A stretch of DNA of 42,435 bases from Helicobacter ailurogastricus (GTDB lineage: Bacteria > Campylobacterota > Campylobacteria > Campylobacterales > Helicobacteraceae). A program made the translations under genes and the position numbers. The notes below the pieces were generated by a model that searched no databases, was not told where the DNA came from, and saw nothing but the letters and a program-made list of their open reading frames with translations. The stretch covers positions 1-42,435 of the forward strand of contig NZ_CDMG01000008.1 in assembly GCF_001282945.1 (NCBI RefSeq). The letters are read 5' to 3'. The stretch's first letter is position 1. Each line of letters opens with the position of its first letter. Below, one piece after another: positions 1 to 9,219 of the stretch.

Positions 1-780
1 GGGGGAGGAAACAACAAGAAGCCATTTAGGGAGAGTGGAGGGAATGGAGGCGATAGAGCGGATAGTGGAGATGTATTCGACCCTAACAAGCCCCTAAGAA
101 AAGTCAGCAAAGAGGACATCACCCCCGAGTTCTTAGAGGAGGTTAAGAGGCGCAAAAACGAGAAGGTGTGGCTAGGCGAGCTCACAAACCCGCAAATCAT
201 CGAACATTTAGGGTTTGACCCCAATAAGCCTGTTAAAATGGTTTTTGACGGGGACGCGCTAAAGCACATTGAGCAAAGGCATGGGGTGGATTCTAAACTA
301 GCCAAGAATGGACAACCGCCTATCACGAGTGCAGACATCGCCATTTACCCGGACATCATCAATCATGGCGACTTAATGAAGGTAGAGGACACGCCTAAGG
401 GCAAGTATCTTTTAATCGGCAAACAGATTAACGGGTATATGGCGGTGGTGGAGGTGATAGGCACGAAAAATAACCAATTAACCCTAAAAACGATGTATAA
501 GGAAAACGGGAAACTAGCCAATGCCAAAGAGTTTAAAAAGTCCATCAGTAACCACGATGTGGCGGATTCACGCCCGCTAAACACGGGTGATTCCTTAGAT
601 ACTGCTATGGACTTATCTAAGCCTACCACCCCAACCCTTAAAAAGCAAACCACAGCACAGGGGAAAAACTACCTAAAGAGCCTAAGCCCTGAAGAGTTAA
701 AAAAGGCAGATGCACAAAAAAAACATGATGTTTCATGGGTTAGGATTTTTCAGTTTATTTTTCACTTTTGGAAAGGCTAA
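1..780 (+). CDS. C-terminal part of PBECR/DUF3519-type nuclease-domain protein (5' end outside window)
   Basis: The frame is open from base 1, so this is the 3' part of a longer gene; the first in-window start-like codon (GTG 166) is not the real start. After a Gly/Asn-rich, charged linker comes a compact domain with 'FDGDALKHIEQRHG' (about residues 80-93 of the fragment), then alternating hydrophobic strands ('KYLLIGKQINGYMAVVEVIG'). This resembles the phage-Barnase-EndoU-ColicinE5/D-RelE (PBECR) nucleases, found at the C-termini of large mobile-element proteins in Helicobacter. That family call is pattern recognition from memory; it would imply an RNase effector domain. The last 17 or so residues (after KKADAQKK) are hydrophobic and follow an A8 run at 716-723. 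A one-base slip there gives another tail ending at 799, so the C-terminus may be frameshifted. The stop lies 15 bp before the 652-bp inverted repeat. Confidence 0.6.
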   Translation, partial: GGGNNKKPFRESGGNGGDRADSGDVFDPNKPLRKVSKEDITPEFLEEVKRRKNEKVWLGELTNPQIIEHLGFDPNKPVKMVFDGDALKHIEQRHGVDSKLAKNGQPPITSADIAIYPDIINHGDLMKVEDTPKGKYLLIGKQINGYMAVVEVIGTKNNQLTLKTMYKENGKLANAKEFKKSISNHDVADSRPLNTGDSLDTAMDLSKPTTPTLKKQTTAQGKNYLKSLSPEELKKADAQKKHDVSWVRIFQFIFHFWKG

Positions 781-794
781 AGCAAGAAAGATCA

Positions 795-1446
795 CTTAAA
801 AACAAGAAAGGGGGCGTAGCCCCCTCTTAAAGACGAGCTTAAGGCAAAATCTAAAGGCAAACTCAAGGGAGCACAAGGCCCCCCCTTGGTTTATAACTTA
901 GAAGTTATAAACATAGTTGAAGAAGACGGACACATTGCGTTTGTAAGCAATGTCTAGTTTTTGACCAGCGGCGCTCACACCCTTGAAGTAGTAGTTGGTT
1001 GCAAGGGGGATTCTCAAGCCGATTTCAAACCCATTGTGCTTATTGACATTGGTCCTAAAGCCAATGTTGATCGGGATTTGGAAGTAGCTCGTGTTCATTG
1101 TGGCATGCCCACCTGTGGCGTTAAAGGCATTCATCATGGCTTGGTAATAGCTTTGGCCTTTGACCGCCCAGCTAGAGCCCTCAAGCATCAACCCAGCAAA
1201 TAAACCGCTGGTGTATTTGCCATCTTTGCTCTCATAGAAGTTGTAAAGCGCATCCACACCCGCCCCATAGACGAAGTTATCCAATTCGCTGGCATCGCTG
1301 GTCATGAAAGTGCCGTGTTGGTAACTGAAGTTGGCGTAGTAGCGCACACCCCAGCGTTTCTTTTTGCCAAAGAATTGTTTATAACCAAACTGCACATCGA
1401 TGCCATACATGTTGCCATTGGAGTTCATGGTTTGCATGGGCATGTG
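795..1446. repeat. Left arm of 652-bp inverted repeat
   Basis: The reverse complement of this stretch matches 16560-17211 with no mismatch or indel in the parts compared (paired coordinates sum to 18006 throughout). It covers a terminator, a 3' UTR and the last 183 or so codons of the leftward giant OMP gene. Identity breaks at 1447 (inner edge, with a few more scattered matches to 1452) and at 794 (outer edge). Confidence 0.95.
799..826 (-). terminator. Rho-independent terminator of the leftward giant OMP gene
   Basis: Read leftward, a G-rich stem (GGGGGC, short TAC loop, GCCCCC; 824-810) is followed by TTTCTTGTTTTT. It lies about 70 bp after the stop of the 2614-aa gene and is copied in the other repeat arm. 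Confidence 0.75.
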
Positions 1447-4400
1447 AGAGGCAGTTCTGGTGGTTGCCACTGCCATGCTCTTCAGATCGCTGTTAAGCTT
1501 CATCAAGCTCGCCTTAGCGAAAGCAGAAGTCGATTGCAAATTCTGCAACAAGGTTTTGAGGGCGTTGATTTGCTGTTGAGGGTTGCCAGCGGGCATTTCA
1601 AAGAGCTTGCTACCACCCCCTTGTTTGTCAAGAGTCACCATGAGCACGCCGCTATGCGCCTCGCCTCCACCTTTCACCGATGCCATCACTTGGGCTCCGC
1701 CATTTTGTTGGGTTTGTCCTGCGCCGTTTTGTTGCATAAGCCCTGCGAGGGCGTTAACGACTTGATCTTGTAAAGAGCTGATATCGCTAACCAAGTTTGC
1801 AAGAGATTGTGTGGCGGCTGAGGGGTTAAGATTGCCGCTTTGCATGATGGTTTGATAAGCCGTTGCAATGGCTTTAAACACCCCTTGCCCATTGTTGCTG
1901 TCAAAATCGCTTTTCAAGCCGTTTAATTGAGCCATCAAGGCGGGCAAGTTGTAGTTGGCCGCCATGTACTCAGCCTGCGCTTGGGTAACGGTGGCGACCT
2001 CGTTAAGGTAGTTGCCGACCGTTTGGGAGTTAAACTGCGTGTTGCCCAATATGGTGAGTGCATTTAGGTTAGCGTTCATCGCATTTTGGGCTGTGATCGC
2101 CGCCTCAATTTGTTGCGCTTGTTTAGCGGCTGCAGAGGTACCGTTTTGGATCGCGGTGCTGGCGGCGGTGTAGGTCGCGCTGTTGGTTTTCATGTTGGCT
2201 AAAGTTTGCTCGATTTTAGCGATGATTTTGGACGGTAAAAGCCCCGTGCTAGAAAGCCCCGTGCTAGAAACATTGCCCCCACTCAAATCAGTGGCGCTGG
2301 GGTTTAATTTACTGAGCAAGCCTTGTAGGCTGGAGGCGTTGTTTAAAGCCGCATTTAAGATGCCCTGTATGCTGGCTTTAGAGCTATTGAGCATGGGTTG
2401 GAGCGTATTGCTGTTGTTGGTGTAGGTGCTAATTTGCTCCAAAACACTTTTGAGGGCGTTATCGACCACGGGTTGCATCATCGTTGTGGTGAGCGCAGAG
2501 TTAGACAGAGCCGCATTGACGGCAGCACTGAGTTGTGCTGGGGTGGCAGCAGTGATGGCGGCCCCTGCTTGGGTTACGTCTTTGATGGCAGAGACCCCTG
2601 GGTTTTGTTGTTGCAACTCATAAGCCACGAGTCCGGCAAAGGAAGCACTGCTTAGGGCGTTAGATTTAGGGATAGAAGCAGTGCTAGAAGTCTGGCTTTG
2701 CGCGTACTGCAAGGCAGCTTGATCGGTGTTTAACACCCCGCCTGTGTCGGTGGCACTAGAAGAAGAAGTGCTATTGCTCATGATCGCGTCTGCTTGGGTT
2801 ACGATTTGGCTGATGATTTGGTATTCAGAGGGTTTAATGCCTATAGCAGTATCAGCAGCCGCAGAGCCCGGGAGAAGGACAGTGGAGTTGGCAGCAGCTG
2901 AAGCCACAGTGGAGGCTTGGATGGTTGTGTAAAGCGCTTCTAAAGTCTGTGCCTTTTGGATGAGCTGGGGGATCGCATTGACGATGTTGGCGCTGTTGGG
3001 GGCGATGTAGTTAGCCATGCCAGAGTTGAGGATTTGTAACAATCCCGCTAGAGATCCAGAGCCCCCATCTGTTTTAGCCCCGCCAGTTACGCCCTCAAGG
3101 CCCACGAGTTTTTGCGCCGCTTGCAAAAGGGTGACGGTGTTGGCTGCACTTGAGACACTGGGGGCGACATTTCCAGCATTCTCTTTGCCCACAATGCTTG
3201 TCAAAGCATTTTGTAGGCTTGTCCATGCCGCTGTCTTTGCACTGCTCCCCGTAAAATTATTATTAACAGCGGTCGCATCAATGGCAGTAGAGCTGTTGAT
3301 GAGGCTAGCGGCAGTGGGGTTGTTCTCCAAAGCTTGCAAGACCTGCACCATCTTGCCGCTGTACTGATAGGTGAGACTCGCGTTAGTCGCGTAGTTGGTG
3401 CTGCCACCGGAGGTTTGGTTGAAATTAGACATCAAGTTTGCAATGGCAGCGTTGATAGCCCCCCCAGTGGCAGCTGTGATGTTGTTGCTAGGTTGGCCCG
3501 CACTGCTCAAAGTCGCGATGCTGTTTGTAAAATTAGTGTAGCCTGTGGAGGCAGCGTTGCCAGCAGCGTTGGATTGGATCGAACCAAACAAGCCGTTAAG
3601 ATCGACAATCGCTTGCATGCCTTGCAACACGGTGGATTTATTGGTGGCCGCACCGGCTTGTTCTGTTGAAGCGGTCAAGAAACTAGAGAGAGAAGACACA
3701 GCCCCAGAGCCAGCAGCCCCACTAGCACCCGTAGAGAAAATCCCGGTGATGGTGCTGTTAGCCGTTTGCCCGGGGTTTAAGCCCAATGCGCTGTTCATGG
3801 TTGTGTAGGCGTTGCTGATGGTGTTAAAGCTCGAGGTGTTCGCGCTTGTGCCCCCAGCAGCCGTGGGCGCGCTCACGGGCGCAAAGTAGTTGGTGATGTT
3901 ATAGACGCTTTTAGCGATGTTGTTTAATGCAGTTTGCGCCGCGCTCTGCTCAACGGTGGAGTTAGGGTTTAATAGAATGCTGCTGCTGGAGTTGCTCAAA
4001 TCGGCGATCAAACCATTGTAATTGCTCAAATTCGCCATTTGATAACCCATGGTGCCATCCAAGCTGGCAAAGTTAGAGCTCATGTCGCTTGTGGGAGTGT
4101 AGGTGGTGACCCCATCTGCTGTCTTAGAGCTAAAGAGCGTGTTGCCCGTGGCAGTGTTGAACAAGCCCGTAGAGCTAGTAAGAGCCTTACCAGAGGCTTG
4201 CAAAGCCGTGGAGCTGGCGGCTTGGCTTTTGCCCATCACCAGCGCATAGGGGTTGTTGTCGATGGCCTGTTGTACTTGGGCTTGCAAGCCTTGGAGGTAT
4301 TGCAAGCGGTTGAGCAAGCCTTCTAATTTTTGGGCATTCGCTTGACTCGCGGTTTGCAAGACATTGCCCATGCTTGTATTTTGTTGCAAGTAGTTTAGGA

Positions 4401-7400
4401 TTTGCGAAGCCACGCTCGCCCCAGCTTGCGCCCCTGTGCTGGTGGGGGCGAGGTTGTTTAAGAGGGCGATGTTGTGGTTATAAGTGTTTAAATCTTGGAT
4501 GAGCCCGATGACATTGCCAGCCACAGTGCTTGCGCTGTTGCTAGAGCTCACGCCTCCGTCTTTGAGCGCACTGATGAGTTGCCCTAGAGCTGTGGCAGCA
4601 TTGGTGGCTTGGTTAAACGCCGCTGCATTGGTGCTATTGACACTGAGCAAGCTATTGCTAACTTGTGCTCCAGCCAACCCACTAGAGCCGGTGAGGCCAG
4701 CGTTGGCGTTGTATAGATTGTTGGCATCGTTTAAGAGCTGGATGACACCCGTAGCACTGGTCGCGGCACTGGCATCGCCCACTAAGGTTCCCATTTGTGT
4801 GAGCAAGCTTTGTGTCCCCGCTGGAGCGCTAGAGGACGCAAAGGCGATGGCACGCCAAGCGGTGAGGGCGTTGTAAAGGTCGCCACTAGAAGTCCCATTC
4901 CCCGGAGTTGTGAAGAACGCCTTGAGGGCATTCATATCTGCTGTCGAGATGTTGCCTAATGTCACGCCAGGGCCGATCGCGTTGCCCAATTTGATGAGCT
5001 CTTGCACAAAGAGCGTGGCATCTTCACCGGTTTTAAAACCAGATGCGGGGCTAGTGAGGTAGGCGAAGTTGTTGGCAGTGCTGCTGGTGTAGTTCATCAC
5101 GCCATTGACAACCCCATTGGCAGTGCTACCAGCGCCATTGGTGACGCTAGTAGAAAAGGCGGTGGTGTAGTTGCTGCTGATGGCTGGGTTGCTAGCTGTC
5201 CCGCCCACGACATTGCCCAACAAGTCGGTGATGGTGTTTAAGTTCACCAAGTTTGTGAAGTAAGCGCTAGCCGAGGGGTTTTGTTGAAAGCCACCGCCCA
5301 CGCTCGTAGAGCCGATGCCTTCAGAGGGGTTACCTTGCACTGCCCCGTTTTGTAAAACGAGGTTGCCGACATAAATATTGCTGATGTTGTTTAGGTTGCC
5401 CGCACTGGCAGTGGTTTGCGTGCCTGCAGCGAAGAATTTAGGGTCGGCTTTGAAAAGGGCGGCCACAGCGGTGTTGAGATTGTATAAGGTTGTGCCGCTG
5501 GTGTCGATCGCTCCTAGAGTGCTTAACGATTTAGAGAAGCTGCTGCTGGTGAAGGTTGTATTGCCCACTGCAGTTTTGATGGCATCTAAAGCACCTTGGA
5601 TGCCATTAGCCGCTGTGGTGGCAAAGCCTAGATCGATGCCCGGTTTCGCCCCGGCTGCAGAAAGCAAGGAGCTTAGGGTGTTGGAGCTGAGTTGCACCCC
5701 ACTACTATTCCATGTGGCGTTGGCGCCGTTGCCAAGTTCTTTCCAAGCGTTGTAGGCGTTTAAGTAGTTCTGCGCCTCGGCTTGCAAGGTTTGGATGGTC
5801 GTTTTGGGGTTGCTTGCCAAACCGCTCACGAAATCTTGTTGTTGGCTGGGGGTGAAGCTGGCTGCCACTTTATTGTCGTAAGTGGTGATCGCGCTTTGCG
5901 CAGTGGCGATGTTGCTAAGGCTACCCCCCACAATGCCAGAGCCCAAGAAAGTGCTCCCCCAAGCAGAAACAGCATTTGTAGTGACAGCATCGATTTTTGT
6001 GGCTAAATTGATGACATTTGTCACCTCTGTGCTGAGATCACTAATGTTGGTGTAGGCACTGGTAGCAGCGGTAAAGGCTGTTAGGGGGTTGGAAGTAGCA
6101 GAGTTGCCACTCATCCCCGCCGTGCCCCCAAGCAAGGAGACAATGGCGGCTTCTACCTGAGTTTTGTTAGGACCAGCCACTGTGATTTTGTCATCAATGG
6201 GACCTGCGGTGCTGCTCAAGCCGTTGAAAACCGTAGCTAGGGTGGTGGCAGTGGCAGTGGCACTGGTCGCCTTAATCGTGATCTCGCTTATGTTATCCAC
6301 CACAAGTTGCAAGTTGGAGGCAAAATCGGTGGCTTTTGCCGCTGTGGCAGCAGCGGACATGCCAGCTGCGTCGCTGCCAGCGACTATGCCTTTTAGCTCA
6401 GTCATCGCACTCAAAGCTGCACTGATCTCAGAGATTGTGGCAGTGCCCTTAAAGGGGGTACCAGAACTCACCCCTAAATCCGTTGCAAGTGTCGCTAAAC
6501 TCGGTGCGGTGATGTTGGCATTGCCTAGGGTACTTGAATTCAACAACCCCTTAATGGTACCGACGGTCTGGGCGATGAGCCCATTGTCCGCTTGGCTTGC
6601 ACTCAAGGCTTGGTTCAAGCCGGTTAAAATCTGTGCTTGCGTGTCGGGCTTGATATTGTTATTAGGGTTAAGGGCAGCCCCGATGTAGGCGCTGAGCAAC
6701 TCTTGCGAGCCATAGATCGCCTTGATTTGGTTGATGGTGGTCGCGGCTGGGTTGGTGGTGTTATCAGCACCTAAAAGGCTATTTGCCGCTGCATTTTGCA
6801 AGCCCACAGTCAAGATCTGCTGTGCAACAGACCCCCCACCTTTTAAGAGCCCGGCTAGAGTGCTTTGGCCACTGCTATAGGTGATGGCATTGCCTAGCAA
6901 GCTAGAGAGCGCAGTATACTCTGCCTTAGTGAGGGCGGTGGTGTTTGCCGCGCTTGTGGTGGTGTAGGAGGTGATGGTGGGGGAGGCGTTTGTCCCTGCG
7001 CCATTGATGGGGTATTGGCTGTTCTTATTTTGCGCAGTGCCTGAGCCATTCGTGGTCGTTGTGCTGCTGACATAAAGGGGGTTAGCCGCAGTGTTGTCGT
7101 TTGACACCCCTTTAAGTGCGCTCAAAGCGGCGTTGAGGGCGTTGAGCGCCGAAGAGGTGCCGTTTAAGGCGTTGTAAAGGGCTTGTGCTTGTGCATTGTT
7201 GCTAGACACACCCCCTTGGAGCAAATTAAATAGGCTACCACCGCCCACACTCACCGCAGTGTTGCCAGAATTGGTAAGTTGAGTGTACGCATCGCCAAAC
7301 TGGACGAGGCTGTTGATGATGGCGGCGTTGGTGGTCGCATTGGTGAAAATGGCGGTGTAGCTAGGTTTGCTGGATGAGGCGTTGGTTTGGCTATCAGTGA

Positions 7401-8742
7401 TCGCCTTAGCGATGGCATCGTAAGCGTCATAGACCGCTTTATATTGGCTGGGATTGACCAAGCCATTGAGGGCGGTTTGCAACTGGCCGGCGTTGGCGAC
7501 CCCAAACCCATTTTTATTTAAAGCATCGATCGCCGCGGCCACTTGGCTGACACTCGCCCCATTTAAGATGTTGTTGGTGATGACATTTAAGTTGCTGCTT
7601 TGTGCGTTGTAAAGCGTGTAAGCGGCGGTGTAATTCGCGTTGGAGATGTAGTTGGTTGTGGTCGAATTTTGGGGAGTTTGGGTCGTGACGATCCCCCCAT
7701 TCACAAGACCTTGCAAGGTGTCGATGTTTTGCAAGGCAGTGAGGGCTGCACCGGACACTGTGTAGGTGCTGTTGCCTAGAGTTTGTGGGGTGGCACCAAA
7801 GATGGCGGTGTTGGCGGTTACTTGATCGCTCGTGCCTAGGGCTTTGATGCCAAGAGCAGTAGAAAGAGTGTTGATGCTAGAGGCTAGACCGCTTAAAGAG
7901 CTGGCGTTGCCATTGTCACTGGCGATGCTATTGAGCGCGCCTAAAAAGGTTGCCCCCGTAGAGCCCACCGCCCCGCTAGAGCTGTAGTCGGCGACATAGT
8001 TAGCCACCCCCGTTGCCCCCGTGCCTGAAACATTGATGGCTTTGTTGATGTTGGTGATGGTGGTGTAAAGGCTGGTCAAAAGGGCATTGACTTGAGTTTG
8101 TTGCCCAGCGTTGTTGAGCAAAGAAGTACCAAGATTGCCCTTAGCCCCGCTGATGGCAGAGGCACCGTTTAAAGTCGTGTAGTAGTTGTTGGTGATGGCA
8201 GTGCCGGGATTTAAAAGGTTGTTTGCGCCTGTTGCCCCCGCCAAGGCGGTGCGGTAGCCATAATAAAGGCTGGCTAAGGAGAATTGATTTCCCAAGCTAG
8301 CTAGGGGGTTGGTGTAGTTGTAATTAAGGCCAACGCCATTGGAGTCGTTAAAATTACTCAACAAACCGTCTTTGCCGTAGAGATTGTAGTTGCTGATGGT
8401 GGGGTTGTTGTTAAGACCGCTGGTGGTGGCACCGGTAGTGGTGTTCCAGCTGCCCCCAGTGGTCCAAGTCCCAGAAGTCCCAAGCCCCACGGCATTGCCT
8501 TGGTCATTGACATAGATGGTGCCGGCTGCACTTGAGCCGAAACTGGTTTGCGTGGGGGAGGAGTTGGTGGGGTTATACTGCCCTCCTAGGATGCTGGAGA
8601 CGGACTGCACGAGCTGATTTACATTCATGGGACCTTGAGGGGTGGAGTCCACCGCATCTAGGCTAGGCACAAAGCCAAAACAGCTGGCGAGGGCGAGGCT
8701 GACGGTGTACTTATAAGGTTTGCGTTTTGTGTTTTTTTTCAT
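898..8742 (-). CDS. Giant Hop-like outer-membrane protein (2614 aa), predicted silent orientation
   Basis: The N-terminus is a signal peptide (MKKNTKRKPYKYTVSLALAS..., likely cleavage after PSLDA). About 2,400 residues rich in Asn, Ser, Thr, Ala and Gly follow. The C-terminus is a Helicobacter outer-membrane (HP_OMP-type) barrel, from about residue 2430, with 'GIDVQFGYKQFFGKKKRWG' and a terminal Phe. I see no VacA-type autotransporter domain. It is a paralogue of the 2534-aa protein at 9504-17108: both have 'TAITNNY' near the N-terminus and 'YLQGLQ...NNPYAL' mid-protein, and their last 183 residues are identical. The ATG at 8742 has AAGGA 12 nt upstream and lies 26 bp after the stop of a leader ORF. 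No strong promoter faces it in the present orientation; the only good candidate is in the invertible segment and points away. It is far longer than typical Hop proteins (about 400-1200 aa). A surface adhesin or antigen role is inferred. Confidence 0.85.
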   Translation of the reverse strand: MKKNTKRKPYKYTVSLALASCFGFVPSLDAVDSTPQGPMNVNQLVQSVSSILGGQYNPTNSSPTQTSFGSSAAGTIYVNDQGNAVGLGTSGTWTTGGSWNTTTGATTSGLNNNPTISNYNLYGKDGLLSNFNDSNGVGLNYNYTNPLASLGNQFSLASLYYGYRTALAGATGANNLLNPGTAITNNYYTTLNGASAISGAKGNLGTSLLNNAGQQTQVNALLTSLYTTITNINKAINVSGTGATGVANYVADYSSSGAVGSTGATFLGALNSIASDNGNASSLSGLASSINTLSTALGIKALGTSDQVTANTAIFGATPQTLGNSTYTVSGAALTALQNIDTLQGLVNGGIVTTQTPQNSTTTNYISNANYTAAYTLYNAQSSNLNVITNNILNGASVSQVAAAIDALNKNGFGVANAGQLQTALNGLVNPSQYKAVYDAYDAIAKAITDSQTNASSSKPSYTAIFTNATTNAAIINSLVQFGDAYTQLTNSGNTAVSVGGGSLFNLLQGGVSSNNAQAQALYNALNGTSSALNALNAALSALKGVSNDNTAANPLYVSSTTTTNGSGTAQNKNSQYPINGAGTNASPTITSYTTTSAANTTALTKAEYTALSSLLGNAITYSSGQSTLAGLLKGGGSVAQQILTVGLQNAAANSLLGADNTTNPAATTINQIKAIYGSQELLSAYIGAALNPNNNIKPDTQAQILTGLNQALSASQADNGLIAQTVGTIKGLLNSSTLGNANITAPSLATLATDLGVSSGTPFKGTATISEISAALSAMTELKGIVAGSDAAGMSAAATAAKATDFASNLQLVVDNISEITIKATSATATATTLATVFNGLSSTAGPIDDKITVAGPNKTQVEAAIVSLLGGTAGMSGNSATSNPLTAFTAATSAYTNISDLSTEVTNVINLATKIDAVTTNAVSAWGSTFLGSGIVGGSLSNIATAQSAITTYDNKVAASFTPSQQQDFVSGLASNPKTTIQTLQAEAQNYLNAYNAWKELGNGANATWNSSGVQLSSNTLSSLLSAAGAKPGIDLGFATTAANGIQGALDAIKTAVGNTTFTSSSFSKSLSTLGAIDTSGTTLYNLNTAVAALFKADPKFFAAGTQTTASAGNLNNISNIYVGNLVLQNGAVQGNPSEGIGSTSVGGGFQQNPSASAYFTNLVNLNTITDLLGNVVGGTASNPAISSNYTTAFSTSVTNGAGSTANGVVNGVMNYTSSTANNFAYLTSPASGFKTGEDATLFVQELIKLGNAIGPGVTLGNISTADMNALKAFFTTPGNGTSSGDLYNALTAWRAIAFASSSAPAGTQSLLTQMGTLVGDASAATSATGVIQLLNDANNLYNANAGLTGSSGLAGAQVSNSLLSVNSTNAAAFNQATNAATALGQLISALKDGGVSSSNSASTVAGNVIGLIQDLNTYNHNIALLNNLAPTSTGAQAGASVASQILNYLQQNTSMGNVLQTASQANAQKLEGLLNRLQYLQGLQAQVQQAIDNNPYALVMGKSQAASSTALQASGKALTSSTGLFNTATGNTLFSSKTADGVTTYTPTSDMSSNFASLDGTMGYQMANLSNYNGLIADLSNSSSSILLNPNSTVEQSAAQTALNNIAKSVYNITNYFAPVSAPTAAGGTSANTSSFNTISNAYTTMNSALGLNPGQTANSTITGIFSTGASGAAGSGAVSSLSSFLTASTEQAGAATNKSTVLQGMQAIVDLNGLFGSIQSNAAGNAASTGYTNFTNSIATLSSAGQPSNNITAATGGAINAAIANLMSNFNQTSGGSTNYATNASLTYQYSGKMVQVLQALENNPTAASLINSSTAIDATAVNNNFTGSSAKTAAWTSLQNALTSIVGKENAGNVAPSVSSAANTVTLLQAAQKLVGLEGVTGGAKTDGGSGSLAGLLQILNSGMANYIAPNSANIVNAIPQLIQKAQTLEALYTTIQASTVASAAANSTVLLPGSAAADTAIGIKPSEYQIISQIVTQADAIMSNSTSSSSATDTGGVLNTDQAALQYAQSQTSSTASIPKSNALSSASFAGLVAYELQQQNPGVSAIKDVTQAGAAITAATPAQLSAAVNAALSNSALTTTMMQPVVDNALKSVLEQISTYTNNSNTLQPMLNSSKASIQGILNAALNNASSLQGLLSKLNPSATDLSGGNVSSTGLSSTGLLPSKIIAKIEQTLANMKTNSATYTAASTAIQNGTSAAAKQAQQIEAAITAQNAMNANLNALTILGNTQFNSQTVGNYLNEVATVTQAQAEYMAANYNLPALMAQLNGLKSDFDSNNGQGVFKAIATAYQTIMQSGNLNPSAATQSLANLVSDISSLQDQVVNALAGLMQQNGAGQTQQNGGAQVMASVKGGGEAHSGVLMVTLDKQGGGSKLFEMPAGNPQQQINALKTLLQNLQSTSAFAKASLMKLNSDLKSMAVATTRTASHMPMQTMNSNGNMYGIDVQFGYKQFFGKKKRWGVRYYANFSYQHGTFMTSDASELDNFVYGAGVDALYNFYESKDGKYTSGLFAGLMLEGSSWAVKGQSYYQAMMNAFNATGGHATMNTSYFQIPINIGFRTNVNKHNGFEIGLRIPLATNYYFKGVSAAGQKLDIAYKRNVSVFFNYVYNF
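2241..2270. repeat. 15-bp perfect tandem duplication inside the leftward giant gene
   Basis: GCCCCGTGCTAGAAA occurs twice back to back (2241-2255 and 2256-2270). It is in frame and gives a short repeated Ser-Ser-Thr-Gly-Leu motif in the protein. Confidence 0.9.
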
Positions 8743-8768
8743 GGGTTGTTGCGTCCTTGAGGTTGGTG

Positions 8769-9026
8769 TTATTTAACTTGGCTGTAAGAGGGGATGCCGC
8801 CTTGAGGGATGGAAGTGGTCCCGCTATAATTGGTCACATTGTTGGTGTTACCACTGAAGTTAGGATCTGTGGCAGTGGCCGTGGAGCTCGCGCCCAAATA
8901 GGGGTTGCCATTGAGGGTTTGGGGCATCATCACCCCTCCCATCGCCCCATTCGTGCTTTCAGCTCTTGTCATATTCGAATACTGAAACCCCACACTTCCA
9001 TAGAAACCGGAGTTTTCAGCAGAGAG
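8769..9026 (-). pseudogene. Headless leader ORF of the leftward unit (OFF form)
   Basis: This reading frame runs leftward from the inner edge of the left 90-bp repeat to the stop at 8769. It encodes LSAENSGFYGSVGFQYSN..., the mature N-terminus typical of Hop proteins, then a unique tail ending SQVK. It has no ATG, no RBS and no signal peptide, and a TAG (9029-9027) sits in frame exactly where the repeat ends. The frame across the repeat matches the right-hand leader codon for codon (V at 8993 corresponds to V at 9254). Inverting 9028-9219 would therefore create an intact 113-aa secreted protein here, 26 bp ahead of the 2614-aa gene. I call it a dormant half of a switch rather than a decayed gene. 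Confidence 0.75.
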
Positions 9027-9027
9027 C
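8938..9027. repeat. Left arm of perfect 90-bp inverted repeat (invertible segment)
   Basis: It is the exact reverse complement of 9220-9309 (paired coordinates sum to 18247), and I checked it base by base. It encodes the Hop-like stretch from LSAENSGFYGS to NGAMG on the minus strand. Confidence 0.95.
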
Positions 9028-9219
9028 TACACAATTTGCAAAAAAGAGAAAAATTAAGCAAGCAATAAGCCTATTTATCCTAATATCCCATACTCGTTCG
9101 AGTGTTTTTATTTCTAAATCTCGTGAAAGGATTAACATGAATGTGAATGCATTTAAACCAAATCTTAGAAAACTCACTTTTCTTTCTCTAGGCATTGGCT
9201 TTTTAGCCCTGACTTCTCC
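9028..9219 (+). promoter_or_regulatory. Putative invertible promoter / start / signal-peptide segment, now facing right
   Basis: In the plus direction this 192-bp segment holds an AT-rich leader with a possible -10 box TAATAT (9081-9086). A perfect short palindrome, ACTCGTTCGAGT (9092-9103), is followed by a T-run. Next come an AAAGGA RBS (9126-9131), ATG (9137) and 28 or so codons of a signal peptide. It is flanked by perfect 90-bp inverted repeats. On the left side the same repeat is attached to an ORF that lacks exactly these elements. The orientation switch is inferred from this geometry. The palindrome could be an attenuator or an operator; the -10 call is weak. Confidence 0.7.

Noticed and set aside
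961-1203. 80-aa plus-strand ORF identical to one at 16803-17045 on the minus strand
   Set aside because: Both are antisense shadows of the OMP barrel coding sequence in the inverted repeat. No RBS or family signature.
1315-8500. Many plus-strand ORFs of 60-174 codons opposite the left giant gene (and the mirror set opposite the right one)
   Set aside because: They are by-products of the GC-rich, low-complexity coding strand (Ala/Leu/Val-rich translations), with no signals of their own.
8825-8830. TATAAT on the plus strand, outside the invertible segment
   Set aside because: It lies inside the left leader coding frame (Asn-Tyr-Ser codons), has no clear -35 or TG extension, and would give antisense RNA. 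Probably chance, though it could be tested.
8966-9136. N-terminal extension of the right leader ORF
   Set aside because: It merely reads through the left repeat and the promoter; ATG 9137 has the RBS and begins a clean signal peptide.
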